Positions 1-7,818 of a DNA stretch of 64,000 nucleotides are shown here, piece after piece; within the stretch, counting starts at the first letter, position 1; each line of letters begins with the position of its first letter. Under the pieces are notes generated by a model, which worked only from the letters and a program-made list of their open reading frames with translations, did not search any database and was not told where the DNA came from. The stretch is from DASSYK01 sp036258315 (lineage in GTDB: Bacteria > Actinomycetota > Thermoleophilia > Solirubrobacterales > 70-9): the NCBI GenBank assembly GCA_036258315.1, contig DATADX010000042.1, positions 1-64,000 of the forward strand, written 5' to 3'. The position numbers and the translations under genes are program-made.

Positions 1-1
1 C

Positions 2-244
2 TGGGTCTGCCTGGTCGACGACCGGGACCGCGCGCTTGTGAACGGCGAGACGCTGACCTCTGCGGAGCGACGGGGACCGTTCGACGGCTCCGCGTTCGAG
101 GTGACGCTCGGCAACGGTTCGGTCGAGATGACCGTCGACGGACGCCCGGCCGTGGTCCCGCCGGTCGCGGAGCCACTCGGCTACCGGATCACCCCGCGCG
201 GAGTCCGCGAGCTCGCCCCGTCCCTGCGGCCCGACTGCGTCTGA
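2..244 (+). CDS. C-terminal fragment of a RodZ-like protein (DUF4115-type domain)
   Basis: The reading frame is open from base 2 and ends at a TGA at 242-244; the start lies upstream of the window. The visible 80 residues begin with WVCLVDD and contain a beta-rich stretch with a FEVTLGNGS segment and VPPVAEPLGYRITP. This pattern resembles the C-terminal beta-domain found in RodZ-like helix-turn-helix membrane proteins, which tie MreB to cell-wall synthesis in other bacteria. The helix-turn-helix and membrane parts, if present, are outside the window. The assignment comes from family memory of the C-terminal domain only, so another protein with a similar extracytoplasmic domain is possible. 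It converges on ftsH, with 18 bases between the two stops. Confidence 0.55.
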   Translation, partial: WVCLVDDRDRALVNGETLTSAERRGPFDGSAFEVTLGNGSVEMTVDGRPAVVPPVAEPLGYRITPRGVRELAPSLRPDCV

Positions 245-262
245 AGGAGAGGAGGCGTCGTC

Positions 263-2302
263 TCAGGGAACGGCCGCCGCCTTTGCCTCCCCCTCGGGGG
301 TCATTTCGGGCGGCGGCACCCCGGCGACCTCGTAGGCCTCGGGCTGGTCGAGCGTCTCGCGCTCGAGCAGCGCTTCGGCGAGTGCCTCGAGCCGGTCGCG
401 CTCACGCTCGAGGACGGAGGTCACGTCGCGCTCGGCCTCGTCGACGATCCGGCGGACCTCTCGGTCGACGAGCTCCTGGGTCGGCTCGGAGACGGGTGAG
501 GCGCCCGGCAGCAGCTGACCGTCCTGGCGCCCCTCGGAGACCGCGATCGGTCCGATCGCGTCGCTCATCCCCCATCGCCCGACCATCCCGCGAGCGACCT
601 GGGTGAGGTTCTGGATGTCCGACTCGGCCCCGGTGGTCATGTCGCCGAACACGATCTTCTCGGCCGCGCGGCCGCCGAGCGCGACCTTGACCTGGGCGAG
701 CAGCTCGTCTCGCGAATAGTTGTATCGGTCGCTCTCCGGCGTCGCGAGGGTGACGCCGAGCGCCTGGCCGCGCGGAATGATCGAGACCTTGCGGACCGGG
801 TCGGCGCCCGGCGTGAGCATCCCGACCAGCGCGTGGCCGGACTCGTGGTAGGCGGTCCGCCGCCGGTCTGCGTCGGACATCACCACCTGGCGCTCGGTGC
901 CGAGGATGATCTTCTCGATCGCGTCCGTCAGGTCCCGCTGCTCGACCGCGGAGTGATTGCGCCGGGCTGCGAACAGCGCCGCCTCGTTGACCAGCAGCGC
1001 GATGTCGGCACCGGTCGAGCCGGGAATCGAGGCCGCGACCCGCTCGAGGTCGACGTCGGGCCCGAGTGGCACGTTCCGGGTGTGGATCTTGAGGATCTCG
1101 ACGCGCCCCTTGCGGTCGGGCGGGTTCACGGCGATGCGCCGGTCGAAGCGGCCAGGCCGCAGCAGGGCGGGGTCGAGCACCTCGGGACGGTTCGTCGCCC
1201 CGAGCACGATCACGTTCGTGTCGGCGTCGAAGCCGTCCATCTCGGTGAGGATCTGATTGAGCGTCTGCTCGCGCTCGTCGTGCCCGCCGCTGATCCCGCC
1301 GACGTTGCCCGACCGCGAGCGCCCGATCGCATCGAGCTCGTCGATGAACACGATCGCCGGGGCCGCCTCCTTGGCTTGCTTGAAGAGGTCGCGGACGCGG
1401 GAGGCACCGACTCCCACGATCGCCTCGACGAACTCCGACGCGGACATCGAGAAGAACGCGGCGTGGGCCTCGCCGGCGACCGCGCGCGCGAGCAGCGTCT
1501 TCCCGGTCCCAGGGGGCCCGTAGAGGAGCACGCCGCGCGGGATCCGCGCGCCCAGCTTCGTGTAGCGCTGCGGGTTCTTGAGGAAGTCGACGATCTCGAC
1601 GAGCTCGTCCTCGGCCTCGTCGATCCCGGCGACGTCGTCGAAGGTGACGCGCTCCTGCTCCCCCGTCTGGACGCGCCGCGCCGTGGAGCGGCCGAAGCCG
1701 CCGAGCACGCCGCCGCCTCCCCCGCCGAGCTGGCGCCGCGCCAGCCAGACGAAGAAGGCGACGAGCAGGATCGTCGGCAGGAACCCGAGCACGATCGTGA
1801 GCAGCAGCGAGCGGCCCGAGTCGGGCGGCTCCGCGTTGATGACGACGTCGTTGGCGTTGAGGAGCTTTGTGACCTCGGCGGGATCGAAGAACGCGGGGAC
1901 CTCGGTCTTGAAGTCCGTCACCTGCACCGGTCCGTCGTCGCCGGGCGGGTCGTAGCTGGTCTCGCTCTTCAGCGTCCCCTCGATCGAGTCCTCCTGCGAG
2001 CTGATCTCGCTGACGTTGCCCGCCTGGACCTGGTCCACGAAGAACGGCTGGTAGGGCACGCGCTCCCGGTCTCCCGGCCCACCGGTGAGGAAGGAGATCA
2101 GGACGTTCACCACAAGCAGCCCGACCAGGATCAGGATGAACGTCCGGTTCCGCGGGATCATCGGCGGCTTGGACTCGGGCGGGGTCCCGCGCCCATCCGG
2201 GGCCGGTTGCACGCGCCACCCCTTTTGGTCCGTGTCGGGCGGTGCCGAGCTCTTTGGCGGTGCCGAGGTGTCAGCGGGCGAGTCGGGGGCCAGAGCGCTC
2301 AC
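263..2302 (-). CDS. ftsH: ATP-dependent zinc metalloprotease FtsH
   Basis: Membrane-anchored AAA+ protease of 679 residues that extracts and degrades membrane and cytosolic proteins. A proline-rich cytoplasmic leader is followed by membrane segments near residues 54-73 and 166-187, Walker A GPPGTGKT (262-269), Walker [10 protein letters not shown] (about 320), the second region of homology ATNRP...RPGRFDR, and the zinc motif HESGH (486-490) with a later TGAESD aspartate as third ligand. The frame stays open 18 codons further upstream, but GTG at 2302 has AGGAG four bases before it, so I chose that start. Odd point: the pore loop reads [10 protein letters not shown] where E. coli FtsH has EMFVGVGASR, so the pore aromatic is replaced by isoleucine. 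The gene is divergent from the secreted-protein gene at 2382. Confidence 0.95.
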   Translation of the reverse strand: MSALAPDSPADTSAPPKSSAPPDTDQKGWRVQPAPDGRGTPPESKPPMIPRNRTFILILVGLLVVNVLISFLTGGPGDRERVPYQPFFVDQVQAGNVSEISSQEDSIEGTLKSETSYDPPGDDGPVQVTDFKTEVPAFFDPAEVTKLLNANDVVINAEPPDSGRSLLLTIVLGFLPTILLVAFFVWLARRQLGGGGGGVLGGFGRSTARRVQTGEQERVTFDDVAGIDEAEDELVEIVDFLKNPQRYTKLGARIPRGVLLYGPPGTGKTLLARAVAGEAHAAFFSMSASEFVEAIVGVGASRVRDLFKQAKEAAPAIVFIDELDAIGRSRSGNVGGISGGHDEREQTLNQILTEMDGFDADTNVIVLGATNRPEVLDPALLRPGRFDRRIAVNPPDRKGRVEILKIHTRNVPLGPDVDLERVAASIPGSTGADIALLVNEAALFAARRNHSAVEQRDLTDAIEKIILGTERQVVMSDADRRRTAYHESGHALVGMLTPGADPVRKVSIIPRGQALGVTLATPESDRYNYSRDELLAQVKVALGGRAAEKIVFGDMTTGAESDIQNLTQVARGMVGRWGMSDAIGPIAVSEGRQDGQLLPGASPVSEPTQELVDREVRRIVDEAERDVTSVLERERDRLEALAEALLERETLDQPEAYEVAGVPPPEMTPEGEAKAAAVP

Positions 2303-2381
2303 TGTACTCCTAGGCGATGCCCGCTCCGGCCGAGCGACGGCGTACCTTGCGGGCACTCACTTCGCGAGGAAGGAGGGCTCG

Positions 2382-2762
2382 ATGAAGCCGACCCGGAGGG
2401 TCGTGGGACTCGGACTGGGAGCGGCGCTCGTGGCCGGCGCGCTCGCCGGTCCGGCGGCCGCCGGAGGCGGTGCCGACAGCGAGGTGACCCTGAAGCTGGG
2501 AGACGGGATCAAGACGCCTCCGGCCCACGGGCGGGTGATCAGCGACCGGCCCGAGTGCGTGGCGGGCAGGGTGGTGAAGCTGGTGATGGTTGCGCCCGGC
2601 AACGGGATCATCGACTTCGCGGACCGCAAGACGAACGCGAAGGGGAAGTGGGTTTTCACCTCGCAGCTCCAGGGCGCGACCGCGGTGCGAGCGGAGGTCA
2701 AGAGGCGCAAGGTCGGCGAAATCACCTGCAAGGCGGATTCCTCGCCCGTCAAGGAGTTCTGA
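2382..2762 (+). CDS. Small secreted protein of unknown function
   Basis: Predicted 126-residue exported protein. The start at ATG 2382 is preceded by a strong AGGAAGGAGG ribosome binding site; the same frame is open further upstream but would run across the ftsH promoter. Residues 1-26 form a signal peptide: KPTRR, then a hydrophobic VVGLGLGAALVAGALAG stretch and an AAAG cleavage region. The mature part has two cysteines (C59 and C116) that could form one disulfide, and a beta-rich pattern (AGRVVKLVM, NAKGKWVF) reminiscent of transthyretin-like or carboxypeptidase-regulatory folds. No catalytic motif is visible. I do not recognise a named family and do not assign a role. Confidence 0.75.
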   Translation: MKPTRRVVGLGLGAALVAGALAGPAAAGGGADSEVTLKLGDGIKTPPAHGRVISDRPECVAGRVVKLVMVAPGNGIIDFADRKTNAKGKWVFTSQLQGATAVRAEVKRRKVGEITCKADSSPVKEF

Positions 2763-2772
2763 GCGGTACTGC

Positions 2773-3084
2773 CTAGCGGGCGTCGCGAATCGCGCGCTCG
2801 AGCTCGGCCTTGCTCATCTTCGAGCGGCCCTTGATGCCGAGGCGCTGTGCCTCCTCGTAGAGCTCGGCCTTGCTGCGGCGTGCCCCCCCGCCGTTCGAGC
2901 GCTCGGCGGCCGCGGAGGGATTCGACTCCGGGGTCGCTTGCGACGCTTCCGACCTGGGCGGCGCGGGCTGCTCGGGGCCGACCGGCGAGAGCTGCGGCTG
3001 CGGCTCATCGAGCACCGTCTTCAGGTACTGCCACAGCGCGTAGGCGATCGCGGCGAGTACCGCTGTCCTCAGTAGACGACCCAC
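2773..3084 (-). CDS. Membrane-anchored protein with C-terminal Rho-N/SAP-like domain
   Basis: Predicted 103-residue protein. One membrane helix (TAVLAAIAYALW, residues 7-20) is followed by a proline/serine-rich linker and a C-terminal helical module with two repeats of the SKAELxxxA type (SKAELYEEAQRLGIKG and SKAELERAI). This resembles the Rho N-terminal or SAP fold, which often binds nucleic acids, but function is not evident. The frame extends upstream into the VOC gene; GTG 3084, five bases after the VOC stop, gives a start just before the membrane helix, and I chose it on that basis. It is probably the last gene of the SDR-VOC operon. Confidence 0.7.
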   Translation of the reverse strand: MGRLLRTAVLAAIAYALWQYLKTVLDEPQPQLSPVGPEQPAPPRSEASQATPESNPSAAAERSNGGGARRSKAELYEEAQRLGIKGRSKMSKAELERAIRDAR

Positions 3085-3089
3085 GCCCG

Positions 3090-3584
3090 TCAGCCTACCC
3101 CGACCTCCGACAGCAAACTTTGGAGGTCGAGCGGGCGGGTGTACATCTCGATTTCCCCGTCGCCTGCGCGGGGCCACTGCTCACGGGGCCGGTCCCAGTA
3201 GAGCTCGATCCCGTTGCCGTCGGGGTCGGCTAGGTAGAGCGCCTCGCTGACGCCGTGGTCGGAGGCACCGCCGATCGGCACCCCCGCCTCGACCAGGCGC
3301 CTCAGCGCGGTCGCGAGCGCGGCCCGGGTCGGGTAGCGGATCGCGAAGTGGAACAGCCCGGTCGTCCCCGGCGGAGGCGGGGCCCCGCCCTCGCTCTGCC
3401 ACGTGTTCAGCCCGATGTGATGGTGGTAGCCGCCGGCCGAGAGGAACGCCGCGCCGGGGACCCGGGCCTGTTCCTCGAATCCCAGTGCCTCGGCGTAGAA
3501 GGCCACCGCCCGGTCGAGGTCGGAGACCTTCAGGTGGACGTGACCGATGTCGACGCCGGGATCGATTCCTCCGGCCTCGGGCAC
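3090..3584 (-). CDS. VOC-family protein (glyoxalase / extradiol dioxygenase-like, CatE type)
   Basis: A 164-residue vicinal-oxygen-chelate protein. The N-terminal HVHLKVSDLDRAVAFY strand-helix unit, the HHHIGLNTW segment, LFHFAIRYP and the C-terminal DHGVSEALYLADPDGNGIELYWDRP are typical of catechol-2,3-dioxygenase-like proteins of the CatE group. Candidate metal ligands are H15/H17, H79 and E127. The substrate cannot be read from sequence. It starts with GTG four bases after the stop of the upstream SDR gene, so the two are almost certainly co-transcribed, and a shared oxidative or aromatic-compound pathway is possible but unproven. Confidence 0.85.
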   Translation of the reverse strand: MPEAGGIDPGVDIGHVHLKVSDLDRAVAFYAEALGFEEQARVPGAAFLSAGGYHHHIGLNTWQSEGGAPPPPGTTGLFHFAIRYPTRAALATALRRLVEAGVPIGGASDHGVSEALYLADPDGNGIELYWDRPREQWPRAGDGEIEMYTRPLDLQSLLSEVGVG

Positions 3585-3588
3585 GGGC

Positions 3589-4446
3589 TCAGCCGCCGGC
3601 CTTCGGACGGGGGAACTGCGAGCCGACGAAGCGGTCCCACATGCGGTCGGTCATCGCGTGGCGCATCCCCATGATCACGTTCGCCGAAGCGGTCACCTTG
3701 TATCGCGTGCTCGGCCGGCGCGCGGTCAGCGCCGTCTCGATCTTGGCGGCGACGGCGTCGGGCCCTGCCCCCAGCTTCGCCATCGGGCCGTCGTAAGCGC
3801 TCGCCGTGGCGGCCGCCACCTGAGTGTTGAAGCCGCCGTAGGGGCCCTCGGAGTCGACCTCGGCCATGCTCCCGACCGCGGTCTCGCCGAACGCCGTCTT
3901 GATCAATCCCGGCTCGATCACCACCACGTCGATCCCGAAGCCGGCGACCTCGAAGCGCAGCGCGTCCGAGAGCGCCTCGACGGCGTGCTTGGTTGCGTGG
4001 TAGACGCCGCCGCCCGGAAAGGTCAGCTTGCCGCCCATCGAGCTCAGGTTGACGATCCGGCCGGAGCCCGCGCTCCGCATCCCCGGCAGCACCAGCTGGC
4101 ACATTCGCATCAGTCCGAAGACGTTGGTCTCGAACTGGCGGCGGACGCTCTCCATCGGGATCGTCTCGACCGCGCCGCTCTGGCTGTAGCCGGCGTTGTT
4201 GACGAGGGCACCGATCGGGCCTCCCTCGCGCTCGACCTCGGAGACCGCGGCGCTCATCGAGGCCCCGTCGGTGACGTCCAGGGCAATCGTCTTCGCTCCC
4301 CTCGACCGCAGGTCCTCGATGTCGGCGACCTGCCGCGCCGTCGCGTAGACGCTCCAGCCGTCCGACGCGAGCCGCTCGGCCGTCGCCCTGCCGATTCCTG
4401 TGGAACAGCCCGTGATCAGCACGGGCCTGGACTTGTCTGCTCGCAT
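3589..4446 (-). CDS. Short-chain dehydrogenase/reductase (SDR)
   Basis: A classical SDR oxidoreductase of 285 residues. It shows the nucleotide-binding TGCSTGIG (12-19), NNAG (83-86), a catalytic serine in NLSSMGG (135/136) and YHATK (149-153). The TARQ segment after the second strand, with no acidic residue there, favours NADP(H). Start ATG 4446 has GAGGAG upstream; the open frame beyond it is a shadow of the divergent alcohol dehydrogenase promoter and gene. It forms an operon with the downstream VOC gene (4-base gap). The C-terminal part (MGMRHAMTDRMWDR) is like the DUF-less retinol-dehydrogenase-type SDRs. The substrate is unknown. Confidence 0.9.
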   Translation of the reverse strand: MRADKSRPVLITGCSTGIGRATAERLASDGWSVYATARQVADIEDLRSRGAKTIALDVTDGASMSAAVSEVEREGGPIGALVNNAGYSQSGAVETIPMESVRRQFETNVFGLMRMCQLVLPGMRSAGSGRIVNLSSMGGKLTFPGGGVYHATKHAVEALSDALRFEVAGFGIDVVVIEPGLIKTAFGETAVGSMAEVDSEGPYGGFNTQVAAATASAYDGPMAKLGAGPDAVAAKIETALTARRPSTRYKVTASANVIMGMRHAMTDRMWDRFVGSQFPRPKAGG

Positions 4447-4489
4447 CGCTCTCCTCTCTGCTCGGCCCTCGACTGGTTCGATCCTCGCA

Positions 4490-4495
4490 TAGGCT
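4490..4495 (+). promoter_or_regulatory. -10-like box of the alcohol dehydrogenase gene
   Basis: TAGGCT ends six bases before the GTG at 4502 and no Shine-Dalgarno sequence fits between them, which points to a leaderless transcript. The start site is inferred. Confidence 0.55.
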
Positions 4496-4501
4496 GGCCA
4501 G

Positions 4502-5536
4502 GTGCGAGCGGTCACCTTCCAGGGGGTCGGCGAGGTCCGGGTCGAGGAGAAGCCCGACCCCCAGCTGCTTGCCCCCGACGACGCGATCGTCCGGGTCGAG
4601 GCGAGCGGCATCTGCGGGTCGGATCTCCACATCTACCACGGGCGGGTGAAGATCGACCCCGGGTTCATCATCGGCCACGAGTTCGTCGGCGAGGTCGTCG
4701 CCGCGGGCGACGAGGTGAGCCGGGTCGAGGTGGGGGACCGCGTGCTCGGCACCTACTGCACCGCTTGCGGCCAGTGCTTCTTCTGCACAAGGGGCGAGTT
4801 CCACAAGTGCGACGAGGGCCGCGTCTTCGGCCACGGCGAGACGCTCGGCTCGCTCCAGGGCGCCCAGGCGGAGCTGCTGCTGGTACCGCACGCGAACGTC
4901 GGCCTTCGCGGGGTCCCGGACGGGCTGTCGGACGACCTCGCCCTGTTCGCCGGGGACGTGATGGGGACCGGCTACCACGCGGTGGCCTCGCGACCGCTCG
5001 CCGAAGGGGAGAGCGCCGCGGTGCTCGGCCTCGGCCCGGTCGGTCTCTGCGCCGTGCAGGCGGCCAGGGCCGCCGGAGCCTCCACGATCGTCGCCGTCGA
5101 TACCGTCGACGAGCGCCTCGCGATGGCCGGGTCGTTCGGCGCCGTCCCGGTCCACCTCACCGAGGGCGATCCGCGCGGGGAGGTGAAGCGGCTGACCGAG
5201 GGCCGCGGAGTCGACCTCGCCGTCGACGCCGTCGGCCATCCCGACGCACTCGAGCTCGCCTGCCGACTCGCGCGCAAGGCGGGGACCGTCTCGGCGACCG
5301 GGGTGTACGCGGAGCGGATCGAGCTGCACATGGGGGTCGTCTGGATCAAGGCGCTGACGCTCGAGACCGGCCACGCGAACGTGATCAAGCACGTCGACCC
5401 GGTCCTCGAGATGCTCTCGGACGGAAGGCTCGACCCGGGTCCGCTCGTCACCCATCACATGAACCTGGACGAGGCGCCCGAGGCCTACGCGGTTTACGAC
5501 AACCGCGAGGCGCTCAAGATCGTGCTCGCTCCATGA
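4502..5536 (+). CDS. Zinc-dependent alcohol dehydrogenase (MDR family)
   Basis: Medium-chain dehydrogenase of 344 residues. The catalytic zinc site is visible as GICGSD (C38) and GHE (H59, E60). The structural zinc site is C89-x2-C92-x2-C95-x7-C103, with an extra cysteine at 86. The Rossmann motif GLGPVGLC lies near residue 177, followed by an acidic VAVDTVDERL segment that favours NAD(H). It belongs to the broad threonine/sorbitol/glutathione-independent formaldehyde dehydrogenase-like group; the substrate cannot be fixed. It starts with GTG six bases after TAGGCT and is divergent from the SDR-VOC operon with only 55 bases between them, so both may be controlled together. Confidence 0.9.
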   Translation: MRAVTFQGVGEVRVEEKPDPQLLAPDDAIVRVEASGICGSDLHIYHGRVKIDPGFIIGHEFVGEVVAAGDEVSRVEVGDRVLGTYCTACGQCFFCTRGEFHKCDEGRVFGHGETLGSLQGAQAELLLVPHANVGLRGVPDGLSDDLALFAGDVMGTGYHAVASRPLAEGESAAVLGLGPVGLCAVQAARAAGASTIVAVDTVDERLAMAGSFGAVPVHLTEGDPRGEVKRLTEGRGVDLAVDAVGHPDALELACRLARKAGTVSATGVYAERIELHMGVVWIKALTLETGHANVIKHVDPVLEMLSDGRLDPGPLVTHHMNLDEAPEAYAVYDNREALKIVLAP

Positions 5537-5662
5537 GGACCACGGCCTGGCACCGCGCGGCCATCTTGTGCTCGATCCCCTTGTGCTCGACCATCAGGCG
5601 AGCGGGATGCGAGGAGTGAGAAGGGAGCACCCCGTAGACCGCCGCTCTCACCCGTCGCACCC

Positions 5663-5668
5663 TACGCT
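5663..5668 (+). promoter_or_regulatory. -10-like box of yqgE
   Basis: TACGCT ends six bases before the GTG at 5675; there is no room for a Shine-Dalgarno site, consistent with leaderless transcription. The 138 bases between the alcohol dehydrogenase and this gene hold no supported ORF. Confidence 0.55.
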
Positions 5669-5674
5669 ACGGCC

Positions 5675-6199
5675 GTGTCCGAGAGCCTCAGCGGGCAGCT
5701 GCTGATCGCCTCGCCGAGCATGAGCGACGACTTCCGTCGCGCGGTCGTTCTCGTGGTCGAGCACAACGACGAGGGAGCGTTCGGGCTGGTCCTGAACCAG
5801 CCCTCCGAGTCGACCGTCGGGGAGGTCGCCACCGAACTCGCCGACCTGATCGGAGCCGAGCACCTGATTCACGTCGGCGGCCCGGTGCAGCCGAACGCCG
5901 TCACGGCGATCGGCGAGCATGCCGTTCCCGACGAGGCGACGAAGCTGATCGTCGGCGACGTCGGGATGGTCGACCTGGACGACCCGCCGGAGCTCGCCAG
6001 GGTCCGGGTTTTCGCCGGCTACGCAGGGTGGGGCCCCGGCCAGCTCGATGCGGAGCTCGAGGCCGACGCGTGGATCCTGGAGCCGGCCGATCCCGACGAT
6101 CCCTTCGCCGAGGGCGACCTGTGGGCCGCGGTACTGGCGCGCAAGGGCGGGGAGTTCGCGCTGCTCGCGCGGATGCCGGCCGATCCCTCGGTCAACTGA
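5675..6199 (+). CDS. yqgE: YqgE/AlgH family protein (UPF0301)
   Basis: A 174-residue member of the YqgE/AlgH family, a conserved single-domain cytosolic protein of uncertain biochemical function. Diagnostic parts are GQLLIASPSM near the start, FRRAVVLVVEHNDEGAFGLVLN, the HVGGPV turn, and the signature FAGYAGWGPGQL followed by WIL. The length matches the family (about 180-190). It starts with GTG and its 3' end overlaps the tail of the convergent small gene at 6192 by eight bases. Nothing in its surroundings defines its role. Confidence 0.9.
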   Translation: MSESLSGQLLIASPSMSDDFRRAVVLVVEHNDEGAFGLVLNQPSESTVGEVATELADLIGAEHLIHVGGPVQPNAVTAIGEHAVPDEATKLIVGDVGMVDLDDPPELARVRVFAGYAGWGPGQLDAELEADAWILEPADPDDPFAEGDLWAAVLARKGGEFALLARMPADPSVN

Positions 6200-6449
6200 G
6201 CGGCTCGGCCTCCCCCTCGTAGGCGATCTGCACGTGCTCGCGGGCGACCGCGATGAAGTCGTGGTGGACGGGGCCCGAGCCGTCGTGCCCGGTCACGTCG
6301 GCGTCGACGACGGCGATGAACGCGATCCCCTCCCGGTTGAGCAGGTCAGAGAGCCGCGTTCGCACACCCTCGGCGGGGAGGATCACCTCGCCGGTGATCC
6401 GGTGCCGGGCGGTCTCGAGGACCACCCGCTGGCGACGGTGCTCGCTCAC
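6192..6449 (-). CDS. Small conserved-looking protein downstream of a thioesterase
   Basis: An 85-residue protein read from GTG 6449. The upstream thioesterase TGA (6448-6446) overlaps this GTG in a GTGA arrangement, which implies translational coupling and decides the start. The sequence contains RVVLETARHRITGEVILP, then RLSDLLNRE and IAFIAVVDADV, a small beta-rich pattern with no signal peptide. I have a vague memory of similar small proteins in Thermoleophilia but cannot name a family. Its stop region overlaps yqgE tail to tail. Function unknown. Confidence 0.75.
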   Translation of the reverse strand: MSEHRRQRVVLETARHRITGEVILPAEGVRTRLSDLLNREGIAFIAVVDADVTGHDGSGPVHHDFIAVAREHVQIAYEGEAEPLS

Positions 6450-7252
6450 GCGGGGGCCTCGGCGCCGAGCAGCAGCCCGAGCTGCCGCGATTGCGCGACC
6501 AGGGTGCCGTCGGGCGCCCACAGCTCGCCATCCTCGTCGAAGAAGCCGTCGCGGACGACGCGGTTTCGGAACCGCCCGAGCAGCATCTGCGCGTCGACCG
6601 GGAGGGGGGAGCGAAAGTGCACGGTGAGATCGATCGTAGGGGCCGGGGCGAGCGCGGTGAGCTTCGGCCACGGGGCGGGGAACCAGGCGTCGGCGAGCAC
6701 GGCGACCGCCATGGCGTCGATCGGCCGCTCCTCCACGAGCCCCAGCCAGCCTCCGGCCTCGCCGCGGTCGGCGCCGCTGAACGGCTCCGCGCCGAAGCGG
6801 TGCTCCATCGTCATCTGGCGCAGGAAGGGGGGACGCGGGCCGCCCCCCCTCGACGCCTGCGGCGCGTCGGGGGCGCCCGGAGGCGCCACACCGGGCATCG
6901 TCGACTCGTTCAGATGCGGGCTCGGCCACGGCTTCGAGTAGGCGCCGAGCGCCAGCCCGACCAGCTTCCCGCCCTGCTCGAGCCGTCCGCTGACGCTCGT
7001 CAGCGACCGCCCCGCCCGCTCGATGGTCGCTCGGACGGTCACCGGGCCGGTCTCCGGGACGCGCAAGAAGTGCATCGTCGCCGAGCGGGCCTGGCGCTCG
7101 GGGTCGTCGACGGCGAGCGCGAATCCCCGCAGCACGATCGCCATCACGTAGCCGCCGAGCGGACCCCGAGGCGTCTCCCAGCCGGCGACGATCTTCCCCT
7201 CCAAGCCGCCGTCGCCGGACGGCCGCAGCTCTGTGTCGGAGTCGAAGCCCAT
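6446..7252 (-). CDS. Acyl-CoA thioesterase-like protein (double hotdog fold)
   Basis: A 268-residue protein with two hotdog halves, of the TesB-like/thioesterase-like superfamily. The N-terminal half carries GPLGGYVMAIVLRG and TMHFLRVPETGPVTV. The C-terminal half has LGLVEERPIDAMAVAVLADAW and IDLTVHFRSPLP, where the aspartate-rich region would hold the active site. ATG 7252 lies 22 bases after the FKBP stop; the longer frame upstream overlaps FKBP. Residues of roughly 140-160 between the two halves form a proline/glycine/alanine-rich insert (PPGAPDAPQASRGGG) whose DNA forms a GC-rich hairpin. It is the middle gene of an FKBP-thioesterase-small protein operon. Confidence 0.8.
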   Translation of the reverse strand: MGFDSDTELRPSGDGGLEGKIVAGWETPRGPLGGYVMAIVLRGFALAVDDPERQARSATMHFLRVPETGPVTVRATIERAGRSLTSVSGRLEQGGKLVGLALGAYSKPWPSPHLNESTMPGVAPPGAPDAPQASRGGGPRPPFLRQMTMEHRFGAEPFSGADRGEAGGWLGLVEERPIDAMAVAVLADAWFPAPWPKLTALAPAPTIDLTVHFRSPLPVDAQMLLGRFRNRVVRDGFFDEDGELWAPDGTLVAQSRQLGLLLGAEAPA

Positions 7253-7274
7253 CGACCGCGAGCGGGCCCGGGGG

Positions 7275-7751
7275 CTAGCTGACCGAGACGAGGTCGACCA
7301 CGAACACCAGCGTCGCGTTCGGCGGGATGTCGGGCGGCTGGCCCGCGGCGCCATAGGCGAGGTCGGGCGGGATCACCAGCTGCCGTCGGCCGCCCTCCCT
7401 CATTCCCTCGAGGCCCTGGTCCCAGCCGGGGATCACCGAGCCGGCGCCGAGCTGGAGCTGGAGCGGTTGGCCGCTGTCCCACGACGAGTCGAATTCCTGC
7501 CCCGTGTCGTAGAGGACTCCGACGTACTGGACGCTGAGCCGGTCGCCCGTCTGCGCCTCGGCGCCGCCGCCCACCTCGATGTCCTCGATCTCGAGTCGGT
7601 TCGGCGGCGGTCCCTGCGGCACCTCGACGACCGGCTTCGTCAGCTCTTCGTCCGAGCCGCCGTCGTCCCCGCCGCGCGCGACGACGACCACCGCGACGAT
7701 GATCGCCAGCAGCCCCGCCGAGACCAGTAGACCTACGACCCGCCTATCCAT
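7275..7751 (-). CDS. FKBP-type peptidyl-prolyl cis-trans isomerase, membrane anchored
   Basis: A 158-residue prolyl isomerase with an N-terminal membrane anchor (VVGLLVSAGLLAIIVAVVVVA, about residues 5-25), then a linker and an FKBP domain (about 50-157). FKBP hallmarks are VSVQYVGVLYDTGQEFDSSW, LGAGSVIPGWDQGLEGMREGGRRQLVIPPDLAYG and the terminal LVFVVDLVSV. It probably acts on the outer face of the membrane as a folding catalyst for exported proteins. It is the first gene of a three-gene operon, and TAGGAT lies eight bases upstream of its ATG, suggesting a leaderless start. It is divergent from zwf with 67 bases between them. Confidence 0.92.
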   Translation of the reverse strand: MDRRVVGLLVSAGLLAIIVAVVVVARGGDDGGSDEELTKPVVEVPQGPPPNRLEIEDIEVGGGAEAQTGDRLSVQYVGVLYDTGQEFDSSWDSGQPLQLQLGAGSVIPGWDQGLEGMREGGRRQLVIPPDLAYGAAGQPPDIPPNATLVFVVDLVSVS

Positions 7752-7759
7752 GGCGCGGC

Positions 7760-7765
7760 ATCCTA
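7760..7765 (-). promoter_or_regulatory. -10-like box of the FKBP operon
   Basis: On the minus strand TAGGAT ends eight bases before the ATG at 7751. No ribosome binding site is seen in between, which fits leaderless transcription. Confidence 0.5.
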
Positions 7766-7806
7766 GGGATTGGGGACCGTTGGCATTTCCGGCGGCCGCG
7801 CCCGGT

Positions 7807-7812
7807 TAGCCT
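7807..7812 (+). promoter_or_regulatory. -10-like box of zwf
   Basis: TAGCCT ends six bases before the ATG at 7819, the spacing expected when the transcript starts at the initiation codon. Confidence 0.55.
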
Positions 7813-7818
7813 ACGTCG

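Noticed and set aside
833..2776. Long open frame opposite ftsH (647 codons)
   Set aside because: A GC-rich shadow of ftsH: arginine/glutamate/leucine-rich with no domain, no start signal, and fully antisense to a clear gene.
5537..5674. Short frame after the alcohol dehydrogenase (about 28 codons from ATG 5533)
   Set aside because: No ribosome binding site or recognisable sequence; probably untranslated spacer.
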